Of a stretch of DNA of 64,000 bases, positions 8,520 through 16,888 are shown piece by piece. The DNA is from Streptomyces morookaense. Lineage in GTDB: Bacteria > Actinomycetota > Actinomycetes > Streptomycetales > Streptomycetaceae. The notes below the pieces were generated by a model. That model made no database searches. It was not told where the DNA came from and saw nothing but the letters and a program-made list of their open reading frames with translations. Numbering within the stretch: position 1 is the first letter of the stretch; the number at the start of each line of letters is the position of its first letter. The stretch lies in NCBI RefSeq assembly GCF_013030945.1, contig NZ_JABBXF010000033.1:62001-126000 (forward strand), in the 5' to 3' direction. Both the position numbers and the translations under genes were made by a program.

Positions 8520-8702
8520 ATGCCCGTCGTCACCGTTCACCAGGGCCCCCGCAGCACCGAGCTCAAGCGCGAGCTGGTCAAGCGGATCACCGACTCGTTC
8601 GTCGACGCCTACCAGATCCCCGCCGAGACCGTGCAGGTGTGGATCCACGAGGTGCCCACCGACAGCTGGGGCACCGCCGGCAAGCTCACCGCCGACAAGT
8701 GA
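8520..8702 (+). CDS. 4-oxalocrotonate tautomerase-family enzyme
   Basis: 60-residue protein beginning Met-Pro-Val-Val. After Met removal Pro1 is the catalytic base of this superfamily. The MPVVTVHQGPRSTELKRELVKRITDSFVDAY core and the length fit 4-OT hexamer subunits. The start was chosen because it exposes Pro1 and follows a GAGGGA ribosome binding site; an in-frame upstream ATG would bury Pro1. It ends before a 20-bp perfect hairpin. A role in aromatic catabolism is usual for the family, but no partner enzymes are here. Confidence 0.85.
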   Translation: MPVVTVHQGPRSTELKRELVKRITDSFVDAYQIPAETVQVWIHEVPTDSWGTAGKLTADK

Positions 8703-8720
8703 CGCCGGTCCCGGTGCACA

Positions 8721-8765
8721 CGACGACCCCGGCGGCCCGCTGAACGGGCCGCCGGGGTCGTCGTC
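8721..8765. terminator. Bidirectional terminator hairpin
   Basis: ACGACGACCCCGGCGGCCCG (8721-8740) is perfectly complementary to 8746-8765 with a 5-nt loop, a 20-bp stem between the converging tautomerase and HAD genes. It marks the left edge of the PKS-like cluster. Confidence 0.85.
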
Positions 8766-8777
8766 ACCGGGCAGCGG

Positions 8778-9464
8778 TCAGCCCGGTATGCCGGGCAGCC
8801 GGCGCCAGCCGTGCCGCTCCGCGACCGCCGTCACCTCCGGGTGGGCGCCCACGGCCACCGGGTTGCCGACCAGCTCCAGCAGCGGCAGATCCGAGACGTG
8901 GTCCCCGTAGGCGAAGCACTCCGCGGCGTCGGCGCCCCGGCCGGCCAGGACGGCCTTCGCGGTGTCGGCCTTGGCGGCGCCGATCATCGTGGTGAGCACC
9001 TCCCCGGTGTACACGCCGTCCCGGATCTCGGGCCGCGTGCACATCACCTCCTCCGCGCCCACGTGGGCGGCGACCGGATCCAGGCACGCCGGGAAGGAGC
9101 CCGAGACCAGGACGACTCCCAGGCCCTCCGCCCGGTGCTCGCGGAGCGCATCGAGGACGTCCTTGTGGAACAGTCCGCCACGCTCCATGTGACCGTCGAA
9201 CCAGGCCTGCCCGATGGCCTCGACGCGGTCGGCCCTGTACCCCGCGAACCGTCGGTAGAAGAGCCGGTTGCCCTGCTCCCTGGGCAGCCCGGGGCGCAGC
9301 AGCGCACGGGCGTCCTGCCGGCGCTCCTCCTGCTCCTCCGGGCTGTGCCCGACGGCGGCGAGGAAGTAGTCGTAGAAGTCGAACATGGTCTTGACAGTGG
9401 TCAGCGTCTCGTCGACGTCGAAGAACGCGACGGGCCGCGCCGCCGTTCCGGGTGCTCCGGACAC
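8778..9464 (-). CDS. HAD-IB family phosphatase (SerB-like)
   Basis: 228 residues. HAD motif I is FFDVDETLT, where the first Asp is the nucleophile. Motif II is the Ser in VVLVSGSFPACLD, and motifs III/IV are KADTAKAVL and YGDHVSDLPLLELVG. This is the HAD-IB class containing phosphoserine phosphatases and small-molecule phosphatases. The GTG start follows an AAGGAG site six bases away. It lies 41 bp downstream of an AfsA-family gene on the same strand. In methylenomycin-furan (MmfP) and related systems a phosphatase completes AfsA-type butenolide synthesis, so removal of the phosphate from an AfsA product is the likely role. Confidence 0.8.
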   Translation of the reverse strand: MSGAPGTAARPVAFFDVDETLTTVKTMFDFYDYFLAAVGHSPEEQEERRQDARALLRPGLPREQGNRLFYRRFAGYRADRVEAIGQAWFDGHMERGGLFHKDVLDALREHRAEGLGVVLVSGSFPACLDPVAAHVGAEEVMCTRPEIRDGVYTGEVLTTMIGAAKADTAKAVLAGRGADAAECFAYGDHVSDLPLLELVGNPVAVGAHPEVTAVAERHGWRRLPGIPG

Positions 9465-9505
9465 GCGGTGCTCCTTGAAGTGGGAGTCGGGGAAGGACAG
9501 GGCGC

Positions 9506-10495
9506 TCAGCCCAGGGTGACCAGGACCTCGGCCACGGTGTCGTCCTGCTGTGTGGCGGCCATGCGGAACGAGCCGGGCCCGCCGCAGGCGTCCGGCACCG
9601 CGGTCAGCTCGACCTCGGCGTCGAGCTCCGCGAACTTCCTGAACGTTCCGTGCACCCGCAGCAGTCGGGCCGTTCTGACATCCGTGCCGTTCGCGCAGAG
9701 CAGGAGCCCGCACTGGCGCGCCGCCTCGCTGAACACCATGGCCGGCACGTGGTCGTAGGGGTGGTCGTACATGCTGCGGTTGCGGAACGTGCGCGGGCTC
9801 AGCCGGGCGGCCACGAACCCCTCGTCGCGGCTGACCGCGTCGAGCACCGTGTTCTCCTGGTCCAGGCGGCGCACGAGTGCGGGGTCGACGGGGGTGCCGA
9901 CCGGATTGGCCGGCAGGCCGAACGCGGTGGGCACTTCGGCGTTCCGCTGCATCCGCCGCAGCGCGTGGTACTGGTCGGTGGGGGTGCAGCTGACGTCCAT
10001 GGTGAGCCGGCCGAGGAGGCGGCCGTCCAGGGCGAGATCCATGGCGAAGACCAGCTGCCGCAGTCGCCCGCCGCGGCGGCGCCGGTCCGTGATCTCGGCG
10101 TCCATGTGCAGCTGGCCCGGGCGCTCGCCACAGCGCAGCGCCTCCGGAACGGTGATGTCCAGTGTCCAGGAAGTCACCATGAAGGTGGTGTCCCGGGGCA
10201 CGCCCTCGTGGACGTGTGCCGCGTACGTCACGGCCTGCCGGCAGCTCTCCAGGACCAGCAGCGGGTCGTGGAACTCCCGGCCACGCACGTGGTCACGGAA
10301 ATAGCCATGGGACAGCGGGAGTTGGGCCGCCGCGGTGAAGAGGCCGTCGCCGACCGCGGCGGAGTCGGTCAGGAACACCTCCGACAGGGCCCAGCGGTGC
10401 ACCAGCGACCGGGACACGGTCCGGTCGTAGGACAGGCCGGGGTCGAGCTCGGAGACGAACGCCTGGAGGTGCTCGTCCCGGATTGCGGTTTCCAC
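9506..10495 (-). CDS. AfsA-family protein in the PKS-like cluster
   Basis: 329 residues with GTG start and GGGAG ribosome binding site. Two AfsA hot-dog repeats are visible: the first includes SHGYFRDHVRGREFHDPLLVLESCRQAVTYAAH, the second MYDHPYDHVPAMVFSEAARQC. AfsA enzymes condense a beta-ketoacyl thioester with dihydroxyacetone phosphate to start butenolide/butyrolactone synthesis. This copy diverges strongly from the second AfsA at 27314, has no receptor gene next to it, and sits in a set with KS, CLF-like, ACP, KR and phosphatase genes. It may therefore make a structural metabolite rather than a signal. That is an inference. Confidence 0.85.
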   Translation of the reverse strand: METAIRDEHLQAFVSELDPGLSYDRTVSRSLVHRWALSEVFLTDSAAVGDGLFTAAAQLPLSHGYFRDHVRGREFHDPLLVLESCRQAVTYAAHVHEGVPRDTTFMVTSWTLDITVPEALRCGERPGQLHMDAEITDRRRRGGRLRQLVFAMDLALDGRLLGRLTMDVSCTPTDQYHALRRMQRNAEVPTAFGLPANPVGTPVDPALVRRLDQENTVLDAVSRDEGFVAARLSPRTFRNRSMYDHPYDHVPAMVFSEAARQCGLLLCANGTDVRTARLLRVHGTFRKFAELDAEVELTAVPDACGGPGSFRMAATQQDDTVAEVLVTLG

Positions 10496-10523
10496 AGTTG
10501 CTCCCTTGGCGTGCGATGACAGG

Positions 10524-11720
10524 TCAGTTGGAGGAGGAGCTGCCGCTCAGGACCGGCGCGGCGGGTGCCGGGGCCGTCCGGGTGCGCTCCGCGGCCACGC
10601 CGATCCCGGCCAGCACCAGACCGGCGACGGTCACAAGGGCACCGGCCCAGTTCAGGGCGGGGTAGCCCATACCGGAGGCGATGATCCGGCCGCCGAGCAG
10701 CGGGCCGGCGGCGTTGGCCAGGTTGAAGGCGGCGATGTTCGACGCGGACGCGAGGGTGGGGGCGCCCTCGGCCTTGACCATGATCCGCATCTGCAGCGGC
10801 GAGATGGTCGCGAAGGTGGCGGCACCGAACAGGAAGACGGTCACGCAGGTGGCCACCTTGTCGTGCACCGTGAAGGTGAACGCTCCCAGGACGATCGAGA
10901 GCAGCGCCAGCGAGCCGCACATCGCGGCGTTGGGGGCCCGGTCGGCCACCCGTCCGCTGATGAGGTTGCCGACGAACATGCCGACGCCGAACAGAACCAT
11001 GATCAGAGTGACGGCGCCGCTCGAGAAACCGGTGACCTCGGTGGCCATCTCCGCGATGTAGGTGTAGGAGGTCATCACGCCGCCGAAGCCGAGGACCGTC
11101 GTCAGCAGCACGAGCACGACCTGCGGACGGCGCAGCACGCCCAGCTCGGCACGCAGGCCGGTGCCCTGGGGGGCGGGGGTGCGGGGCACGAGGGCGGCGA
11201 TGCCGGCCAGGCCCAGGGCGCCGAAGAGGGCGACCATCCAGAACGCCCAGCGCCAGCCGAAGTTCTGGCCGATGAACGTGCCGGCGGGAACACCGAGGAT
11301 GGTGGACATGGTCAGGCCGGCGGCCACCATCGACACCGCCCGGGCCTTGCGGTTCTCCGGGACCAGATCGGCGGCGACCACCATGGCGACGCCGAAGTAT
11401 GCGCCGTGCGCGAAGGCGGAAAGCACCCGTCCGGCCATCAGCACGCCGTAGTTCGGGGCCAGCGCGGACAACAGCGTGCCGGCCAGGAACAGCACCATCA
11501 GTCGTACCAGCAGCCGCTTGCGCTCCGTCCGGCCGCACAGCACCGTCAGGCCGGGCGCCCCGATGACGACGCCGAGCGCGTATCCGGAGACCAGGAGCCC
11601 CGCGGTGGGGACGGACACTCCTAGGTCGGAACCGATGTCGGGGAGGATCCCCGCGATGATGAACTCGGTGACGCCGATGGCGAAACCGCTGAGAGACAGG
11701 GCGATGACGGCAATGGGCAC
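10524..11720 (-). CDS. MFS transporter (DHA1, Ara-like efflux type)
   Basis: 398 residues with about 12 hydrophobic segments and the MFS motif-A-like loop GRTERKRLL after helix 2. The start IAVIALSLSGFAIGVTEFIIAGILPDI with TEF in helix 1 and the GVPAGTFIGQNFGWRWAFW stretch between helices 5 and 6 are typical of DHA1 drug-export or AraJ-like carriers. It lies 28 bp upstream of the AfsA-family gene on the same strand, so it probably exports the cluster product. Confidence 0.85.
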   Translation of the reverse strand: MPIAVIALSLSGFAIGVTEFIIAGILPDIGSDLGVSVPTAGLLVSGYALGVVIGAPGLTVLCGRTERKRLLVRLMVLFLAGTLLSALAPNYGVLMAGRVLSAFAHGAYFGVAMVVAADLVPENRKARAVSMVAAGLTMSTILGVPAGTFIGQNFGWRWAFWMVALFGALGLAGIAALVPRTPAPQGTGLRAELGVLRRPQVVLVLLTTVLGFGGVMTSYTYIAEMATEVTGFSSGAVTLIMVLFGVGMFVGNLISGRVADRAPNAAMCGSLALLSIVLGAFTFTVHDKVATCVTVFLFGAATFATISPLQMRIMVKAEGAPTLASASNIAAFNLANAAGPLLGGRIIASGMGYPALNWAGALVTVAGLVLAGIGVAAERTRTAPAPAAPVLSGSSSSN

Positions 11721-11785
11721 AGCAGTGCTCCCGGATCGAATGGTCGACGGACGGGTCAGGGGTTTCCCGTGGGCCGGGCAGAGGT

Positions 11786-12847
11786 CTAGAGGTCGCCGGG
11801 CAGGCTCCTGTCACCGGCGATCTGGCGCATGTGCCAGTACGGGTAGGGCGCGGGGCGGTCGCTCGCGGCGTCCAGCAGGCCCATCTCCTCCTCCGTCAAC
11901 CGCCATTCCGTGGCACGGAGGTTGTCGTCGAGCTGACCGGGCCGGCTGGCGCCGAAGACGACCGAGGTCACACCCGGCTTGCCGAGAACCCAGTTCAGGG
12001 CGACCTGCACGACGGGCACGCCTCGCTCCTCGGCGATGCCGTCCAGGACATCGACGATGTCATAGGCCTGCTCGCGGTCGGTGAGCGGTGCGATGGAGGC
12101 CGGGCCCTCGTGAGCCAGCCGGAAGTCGGCGGAAGCCTCCTGGCCCCGGCGGTACTTGCCGGTGAAGAAACCGCCCGCGAGCGGGCTGAAGACGGTGATC
12201 CCCACCCCTTGGTCGACGGCGGCCGGGACGATCTCGTACTCCAGCTCCCTGGCACCCAGGTTGTAGTAGCCCTGGTACGCCGCGAACGGCACGAGGTTGC
12301 GCCGGTCGGCGATGTCCAGGGCCTTCATCAGCTGCCAGCCGGGGAAGTTGGAGCAGCCGGTGTAGCGGATCTTCCCGGCGCGCACCAGGTCGTCGAGGAC
12401 GCCGAGCGTCTCGTCGAGCGAGGTGCGCGGGTCGACCCCGTGCAGGTACAGCACGTCGATGTAGTCGGTGTCCAGGCGGCGCAGACTGGCCTCCACGGCA
12501 CGCACCAGGTGATGGCGGGTGGAGCCGGCCGCGTTGATGTCGTCCGGGTCGGTGCGCAGGCGGGCCTTGGTGGCGATGACGGCCTTGTCCCGGCGGCCCT
12601 TCAGGGCCAGGCCGAGGAGTTCCTCGCACTCGCCGTCCCGGTAGACGTCGGCGGTGTCGAAGAAGTTGACCCCGGCGTCGTGGCAGGCGTGCACCAGGCG
12701 GACGGCGTCATCGCCGTCGTTGACGCCGAACTGGGACCAGTCCGCGCCGGCCAGGCCGCCGAATGCCTTCGGGGTGCCCAGGGTCGCCGCGCCGAAGGAC
12801 AGCTCGGAGACCTGCAGGCCGGTACGGCCGAGATAGCGGTAACGCAT
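11786..12847 (-). CDS. Aldo-keto reductase
   Basis: 353-residue NADPH-dependent AKR. The catalytic tetrad is visible as Asp/Tyr in FFDTADVYRDGECEELLG, Lys in KAVIATKARL and His in DVLYLHGVD. The C-terminal cofactor region includes VALNWVLGKPGVTSVVFGASRPGQLDDNL. It belongs to the tyrosine-auxotrophy/YajO-like AKR group. The gene sits 51 bp downstream of the CLF-like gene and 65 bp upstream of the MFS gene, all on one strand, so it probably belongs to the operon and reduces a carbonyl of the product. Confidence 0.88.
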   Translation of the reverse strand: MRYRYLGRTGLQVSELSFGAATLGTPKAFGGLAGADWSQFGVNDGDDAVRLVHACHDAGVNFFDTADVYRDGECEELLGLALKGRRDKAVIATKARLRTDPDDINAAGSTRHHLVRAVEASLRRLDTDYIDVLYLHGVDPRTSLDETLGVLDDLVRAGKIRYTGCSNFPGWQLMKALDIADRRNLVPFAAYQGYYNLGARELEYEIVPAAVDQGVGITVFSPLAGGFFTGKYRRGQEASADFRLAHEGPASIAPLTDREQAYDIVDVLDGIAEERGVPVVQVALNWVLGKPGVTSVVFGASRPGQLDDNLRATEWRLTEEEMGLLDAASDRPAPYPYWHMRQIAGDRSLPGDL

Positions 12848-12898
12848 GACGGGTGTTGTCCTTTGCTTCGTGGGTGATCCGTTGCGGACGGCGCCGGT

Positions 12899-14044
12899 TC
12901 AGCAGGCCGCGTCCGGCCGCAGGAGCACGGCGCAGCCGACCGCGCCGTCGGACGAGAGGGAGGTGACCACGGCGGCACGCTCCCGGCCGGCGTCGGTGTG
13001 CGGGTCCTGCCAGCGCGCGAGGACGGCGGCCAACTGCAGGGCGACACCGGCGCCGTGGGTCTCGCCGGTCACGGCCTGCACCCGCAGGCGGTGCCGGCCG
13101 GGTGCGGGTGGCAGCACGGTCCGCAGGGCACGTTCCTCCACCGCGGCCCAGCCCCGCCGCCCCGCCGCGCCGGGCGCGACCACGGCCACGTCCGCGGGTG
13201 CGATGCCACTGCGGGCGAGCGCGTCCCGTACGCACCGGGCCAGCCGCAGGCCGACGGCCAGGGGGCCGCGCGCCGGGTCGGCGAAGCCGGCCTCGCATGC
13301 CGCGAGCCGGGCCAACGGGGCCTGGCCGGAGCCGTGTCCGGCGGGACGCCGCAGGGCGAACACCGCCGCGCCCTCGCCCAGTGCCGTGCCCGGGGCGAGG
13401 ACCCGGGCACGGTGCCAGGCCCAGGCGCCGTGCGGGGAGAGTTCCTCCACTCCGCCCGCCAGCAACTGCCGTGCATGTCCGTGCAGCAGGGCGTTGCGGG
13501 CGAACCGCAGGGCGTACAGGGACGACAGCGGGCCGCCCGACAGCGTCGCGTTGGTGTCGGTGAGACCGTGCCGGATGGCGGTGCGTCCGGCGGCCGAGTT
13601 CATCAACGTCCCCGGGAAGTCCGAGGGGTTGACCAGGTAGGGACGTTCCTGGACGAACGTCTCGCGGGTGAAGCGGGCGATACCGCCGGTGCTGCCCACG
13701 GACGTGCCGAGCACCACTCCCGTCCCGTCCGGGTCGTCGGCCCCGGCCAGTGCCAGGGCGCAGGCGGCCATGCCGAGCCGGTCGGTGCGGGTCAGCCGGC
13801 CCAGCCCCTTCCGGCCCAGCAGGTCGGCGGGCGAGAAGTCCGCCGCGAGCAGCGGCATCGGCGGATAGGCCTCGCCCTCCTCCGCATCGGCCCGGCCGCC
13901 TGCGGCGGCGCCCTGCCGGAGGGCGTCGGCGAGGGGCTGCAGCCCGGTGCCGGCGGCGCTCACCACGCCGGCGGCGACCAGGTCCACCGGCATCGCCGGC
14001 GGCAGCACGGACGGCGTGCGCACAGCGCTTTCCACGGTCGTCAT
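12899..14044 (-). CDS. Degenerate ketosynthase (chain-length-factor-like)
   Basis: 381 residues, clearly thiolase/KS fold (GVVLGTSVGSTGG, SDFPGTLMNSAAG, LLAGGVEELSPHGAWAW). The active-site Cys region reads NATLSGGPLSSLYALRF, so the nucleophilic Cys is missing; alignment by eye puts Pro in its place. The conserved HGTGT and GHTMG boxes are also not recognisable. This matches the role of a chain-length factor pairing with an active KS, although it is shorter than usual and lacks the Gln seen in aromatic-PKS CLFs. It overlaps the active KS gene by 4 nt (ATGA), as KS-CLF pairs do. Confidence 0.8.
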   Translation of the reverse strand: MTTVESAVRTPSVLPPAMPVDLVAAGVVSAAGTGLQPLADALRQGAAAGGRADAEEGEAYPPMPLLAADFSPADLLGRKGLGRLTRTDRLGMAACALALAGADDPDGTGVVLGTSVGSTGGIARFTRETFVQERPYLVNPSDFPGTLMNSAAGRTAIRHGLTDTNATLSGGPLSSLYALRFARNALLHGHARQLLAGGVEELSPHGAWAWHRARVLAPGTALGEGAAVFALRRPAGHGSGQAPLARLAACEAGFADPARGPLAVGLRLARCVRDALARSGIAPADVAVVAPGAAGRRGWAAVEERALRTVLPPAPGRHRLRVQAVTGETHGAGVALQLAAVLARWQDPHTDAGRERAAVVTSLSSDGAVGCAVLLRPDAAC

Positions 14045-15276
14045 GCGCGGAACTCCCCGAATATCGTGATGGCGTTGTTCCCGCCGAAGGCGAAGCCGTG
14101 GTTCTGTGCCACACGCGGCCGGGCGCTCCGTGCCTGTCCCGGCACGCAGTCCAGGTCCGGCCCCAGAGCCGGGTCCAGCCGGCGCAGCGTGGCGCTGGGC
14201 GGCAGGAATCCCTCGGCCAGTGCGGCACAGCACACCAGCGCGCCGAAGCCGGCGGCGGCACCCATCGTGTGGCCGAGCATCGACTTGATGGAACTGATCG
14301 GCGGCACCCGGTCGGTGAACACCTCGCGGACGGCTGCGGTCTCCGTGGAGTCGTTGGCCCGGGTGCCGGTGCCGTGGGCACAGATGTAGTCCACGTCCCC
14401 CGGCTTGATGCCCGCGTTGCGGTGCGCGCGCCGGATGCACTCGGCGATGGAGGAGGCGTCCGGGTTGGTCATGTGGCGTGCGTCGCACGTCATGCCGTAC
14501 CCGAGCACCTCCGCGTAGATGCGGGCGCCACGGGCCAGCGCCGCGTCGAGCGGTTCCAGGAGCAGCGCCGCACCGCCCTCGGCGGTGACGATGCCGTCCC
14601 GGTCTTCGTCGAAGGGGCGCGGCACGTCCTCGGCCAGGGCACCAAGCCGGTGGAATCCGGCGTGGGTGGCACGGTTCGAGGCATCGGCGCCGCCGCACAG
14701 GGCGGCGTCGGCCTCTCCGGTGCGGATCAGGTCGTAGCCGTATCCGATGGCGTAGTTGCTCGCGGCGCAGGCCGTGCCGACCGTGACCGCTTCTCCCCCC
14801 AGGTCCAGCTCGGCACTCACGGCCTGCGCGATCCGCCCGGCGTCGGCCCGTGCGGCGAGCTCCGGGTCGACGGCGGAGAGGCCGCCCGCAACCCATTGGG
14901 CCGTCAGCCGCTCCAGGACCTGGGATTCGCCGTTGGTCGTGCCGAAGCAGCTCGCGGTGCGGCCCGCCGACAGTGCGGCGGGGTCGGCGGCCGCATCGGC
15001 GACCGCCATCCGCGCGGCCGCGGCGGCGAACTGCCCGCTGCGGCCCCAGCGTTCCGGATCCGTGCCCGTCAGGTGCGACTCGGGCCGGAATCCGCGCACT
15101 TCACCTGCTCGGGTGCGCTCGAAGCCCGCACCGTCGAACTGCTCGATCGGCCCGATGCCGCTGCGTCCCGCCCGGATCCCGGAGAGGAGGTCCCGGGCGC
15201 CGAGCCCGAGACTGCTCACCGCGCCGAGGCCCGTGACGACCACCCGGCGGCCGTCGTCGGCGGACTTCTCAGACAC
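14041..15276 (-). CDS. Beta-ketoacyl-ACP synthase (KAS II/type II PKS KS-alpha)
   Basis: 411 residues. Catalytic residues are all visible: Cys170 in VTVGTACAASNYAIG, His301 in CAHGTGTRANDSTE, Lys331 and His336 in SSIKSMLGHTMGAAAGFG. It elongates acyl-ACP chains by decarboxylative Claisen condensation. The GTG start leads directly into RRVVVTGLGAVSSLG, and the gene overlaps the ACP gene by 8 nt and the CLF-like gene by 4 nt, forming an ACP-KS-CLF operon. Similarity by eye is to KSs of fatty-acid-like or reducing type II systems rather than to aromatic ones. Confidence 0.9.
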   Translation of the reverse strand: MSEKSADDGRRVVVTGLGAVSSLGLGARDLLSGIRAGRSGIGPIEQFDGAGFERTRAGEVRGFRPESHLTGTDPERWGRSGQFAAAAARMAVADAAADPAALSAGRTASCFGTTNGESQVLERLTAQWVAGGLSAVDPELAARADAGRIAQAVSAELDLGGEAVTVGTACAASNYAIGYGYDLIRTGEADAALCGGADASNRATHAGFHRLGALAEDVPRPFDEDRDGIVTAEGGAALLLEPLDAALARGARIYAEVLGYGMTCDARHMTNPDASSIAECIRRAHRNAGIKPGDVDYICAHGTGTRANDSTETAAVREVFTDRVPPISSIKSMLGHTMGAAAGFGALVCCAALAEGFLPPSATLRRLDPALGPDLDCVPGQARSARPRVAQNHGFAFGGNNAITIFGEFRA

Positions 15277-15541
15277 CCAGTGCCTCCGGGGCGCTGTGCC
15301 GGGCGACGACGGCGTAGGCGGCCGGCAGGTCGTCGAGCTCGACGAGCTCCTCCTGCGGAATCCTGATGCCCAGGTCACGCTCGAACCGCGAGAAGATCTC
15401 GATGACGAGCAGCGAGTCCGCGTCGAAGTCGTCGGCGAAGCTGCTCTGTTCCGTCAGGTCGTCGGCGTCCACCTCGAGCACCTCCGCAACGATGTCGCGG
15501 ACCTTCACACGCTGCTCCTCGGACATGACGATGTCGCTCAT
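15269..15541 (-). CDS. Acyl carrier protein
   Basis: 90 residues, acidic. The phosphopantetheine attachment site is Ser43 in DDFDADSLLVIEIFSRFE, which is the DSL motif. It is the first gene of a leftward operon with KS and CLF-like genes. The start MSDIVMSEEQ follows a GGGG-rich site directly before a run of A residues. It is presumably activated by the phosphopantetheinyl transferase encoded at 20148. Confidence 0.92.
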   Translation of the reverse strand: MSDIVMSEEQRVKVRDIVAEVLEVDADDLTEQSSFADDFDADSLLVIEIFSRFERDLGIRIPQEELVELDDLPAAYAVVARHSAPEALGV

Positions 15542-15783
15542 TTTTTTCCCCCTAGGCGTGATGAGTGATACGGAACGTCGTTGCCGGCAGAGGCGGTTGC
15601 GCCTCGGATCTCCGACGCCCTCAGCCAACCTCCAAGCGGAGGCGGCGACAAGCACTTCGAAAGTGACACAAGGCCTTTGCGCAGGTCAGAGGCGTGACAG
15701 GGCGATCTTTGCCCGGGCTTTCATCACCGCTTCCCACCATGGCCGCCATTACGACGACAACACGGGGAGGAGCGGGGCAGGCA
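15542..15783. promoter_or_regulatory. Divergent promoter region of the PKS-like cluster
   Basis: 242 bp separate the leftward ACP operon from the rightward KASIII gene, so both operons can be controlled together, probably by the cluster SARP. Visible elements are GATACGGAACGTCG at 15567-15580, which resembles one half of the butyrolactone-receptor-type boxes at 25.7-26.5 kb, and a small palindrome CACTT-CGA-AAGTG at 15653-15665. No convincing pair of SARP heptamers with 11-bp spacing could be fixed by eye. Confidence 0.45.
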
Positions 15784-16836
15784 ATGCTGACGACTCATCC
15801 GGTGGGCATAGCGGCGGCCGCGCTGTGGCTGCCCGAAGGACGTTCCGCCGCGGCCGACGCGTTCGGCGCGGGACGGCTGCGCGCACGGGACGTCCGGGAC
15901 CTGGGACACGAGAGCGTCCCGGACGCCGGTGCCACGGCACCGCCCGACCTCGCGGTACGGGCCGCCCGCACGGCACTGGAGACCTCGGGGACCGACCCCG
16001 GCGAGCTCGATGTGCTGGGGCACGCGTGGATGTACTACCAGGGGCACGACCTGTGGTCGCCCGCCCACTACATCGCCCGTTCGCTGGGCGCCCGGGCGGC
16101 GCTGCCGGTCGGCGTGCAGCAGGTGTGCAACGGCGGCGCGGCAGCCGTCGACCTGGTCGCGGCGCATCTCGCCGCGGCACCGCCCGGTCCCGCCGGCCGG
16201 CCACGGCTGGGGCTGGTGACCACGGCGGACCGCTTCGGCGAGCCCGGCTTCGACCGCTGGGCGGCCGACTACGGGGTGGCCTACGGCGACGGCGGCACGG
16301 CCGTGGTGCTGCGCCGTCCGGCCGCGGCCGGCGACGTCCTGCACCTGCGTGCCGTCGCCACGTACGCCGCCACGGACCTGGAGGAAATGCACCGCGGCGC
16401 CGACCCGTTCATGCCGGCCGCCCGCACGCACCGCCCCCGCGTCGACATGCGCGCCACCAAACGGGCCTACCTCAGCGCCCATGGCGCCGACCAGTTCACC
16501 GCGACCAACGAACACGCCATCCGCACGGTGCTGGAGCGCGCCCTGAGGACTGCGGGCATCGGGCCGCGCGACCCGCGGCTGCGCCATGCCGTCCTGCCCC
16601 GCTTCGGGGCCCGGACACTGAGGGACTCCTGGCTGCCCGTGCTGTCCGAGAGCACCACGGCCCAGCCCCTGGACCTCGGCCGGGAGACCGGCCACCTGGG
16701 GGCGGGAGACGCCATCGCGGGGCTGGCCGAGCTGGTGCGCCAGGGCCTGCCGGCCCCCGGCGAGGCGGCCCTGGTCTTCAGCGCCGGCGCCGGATTCACC
16801 TGGTCGTGCCTGGTCGTCGAGGCCCCGGCCCGCTGA
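15784..16836 (+). CDS. Ketoacyl-ACP synthase III-like protein
   Basis: 350 residues with the KASIII/thiolase fold. The nucleophilic Cys115 is kept in GVQQVCNGGAAAVDL, but the FabH His and Asn positions look changed: HAVLPRFGARTL stands where FabH has PHQANxR, and TGHLGAGDAI where FabH has GNTSAAS. This resembles KASIII-like acyltransferases or starter-priming enzymes (DpsC, ChlB3, CerJ type) rather than housekeeping FabH. The ATG at 15784 follows GGAGGAG; an upstream in-frame ATG has no such site. It probably loads the starter unit or transfers an acyl group. Confidence 0.8.
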   Translation: MLTTHPVGIAAAALWLPEGRSAAADAFGAGRLRARDVRDLGHESVPDAGATAPPDLAVRAARTALETSGTDPGELDVLGHAWMYYQGHDLWSPAHYIARSLGARAALPVGVQQVCNGGAAAVDLVAAHLAAAPPGPAGRPRLGLVTTADRFGEPGFDRWAADYGVAYGDGGTAVVLRRPAAAGDVLHLRAVATYAATDLEEMHRGADPFMPAARTHRPRVDMRATKRAYLSAHGADQFTATNEHAIRTVLERALRTAGIGPRDPRLRHAVLPRFGARTLRDSWLPVLSESTTAQPLDLGRETGHLGAGDAIAGLAELVRQGLPAPGEAALVFSAGAGFTWSCLVVEAPAR

Positions 16837-16888
16837 CCCCGATCATCCACCCGGCCGGGCGGCCGCCCGGCACCCGATAAGGAGAATC

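Noticed and set aside
15784..16836. KASIII-like gene as housekeeping fabH
   Set aside because: No fabD or malonyl transferase gene is nearby, and the FabH His and Asn positions are altered; the cluster context favours a dedicated starter or acyl-transfer protein.
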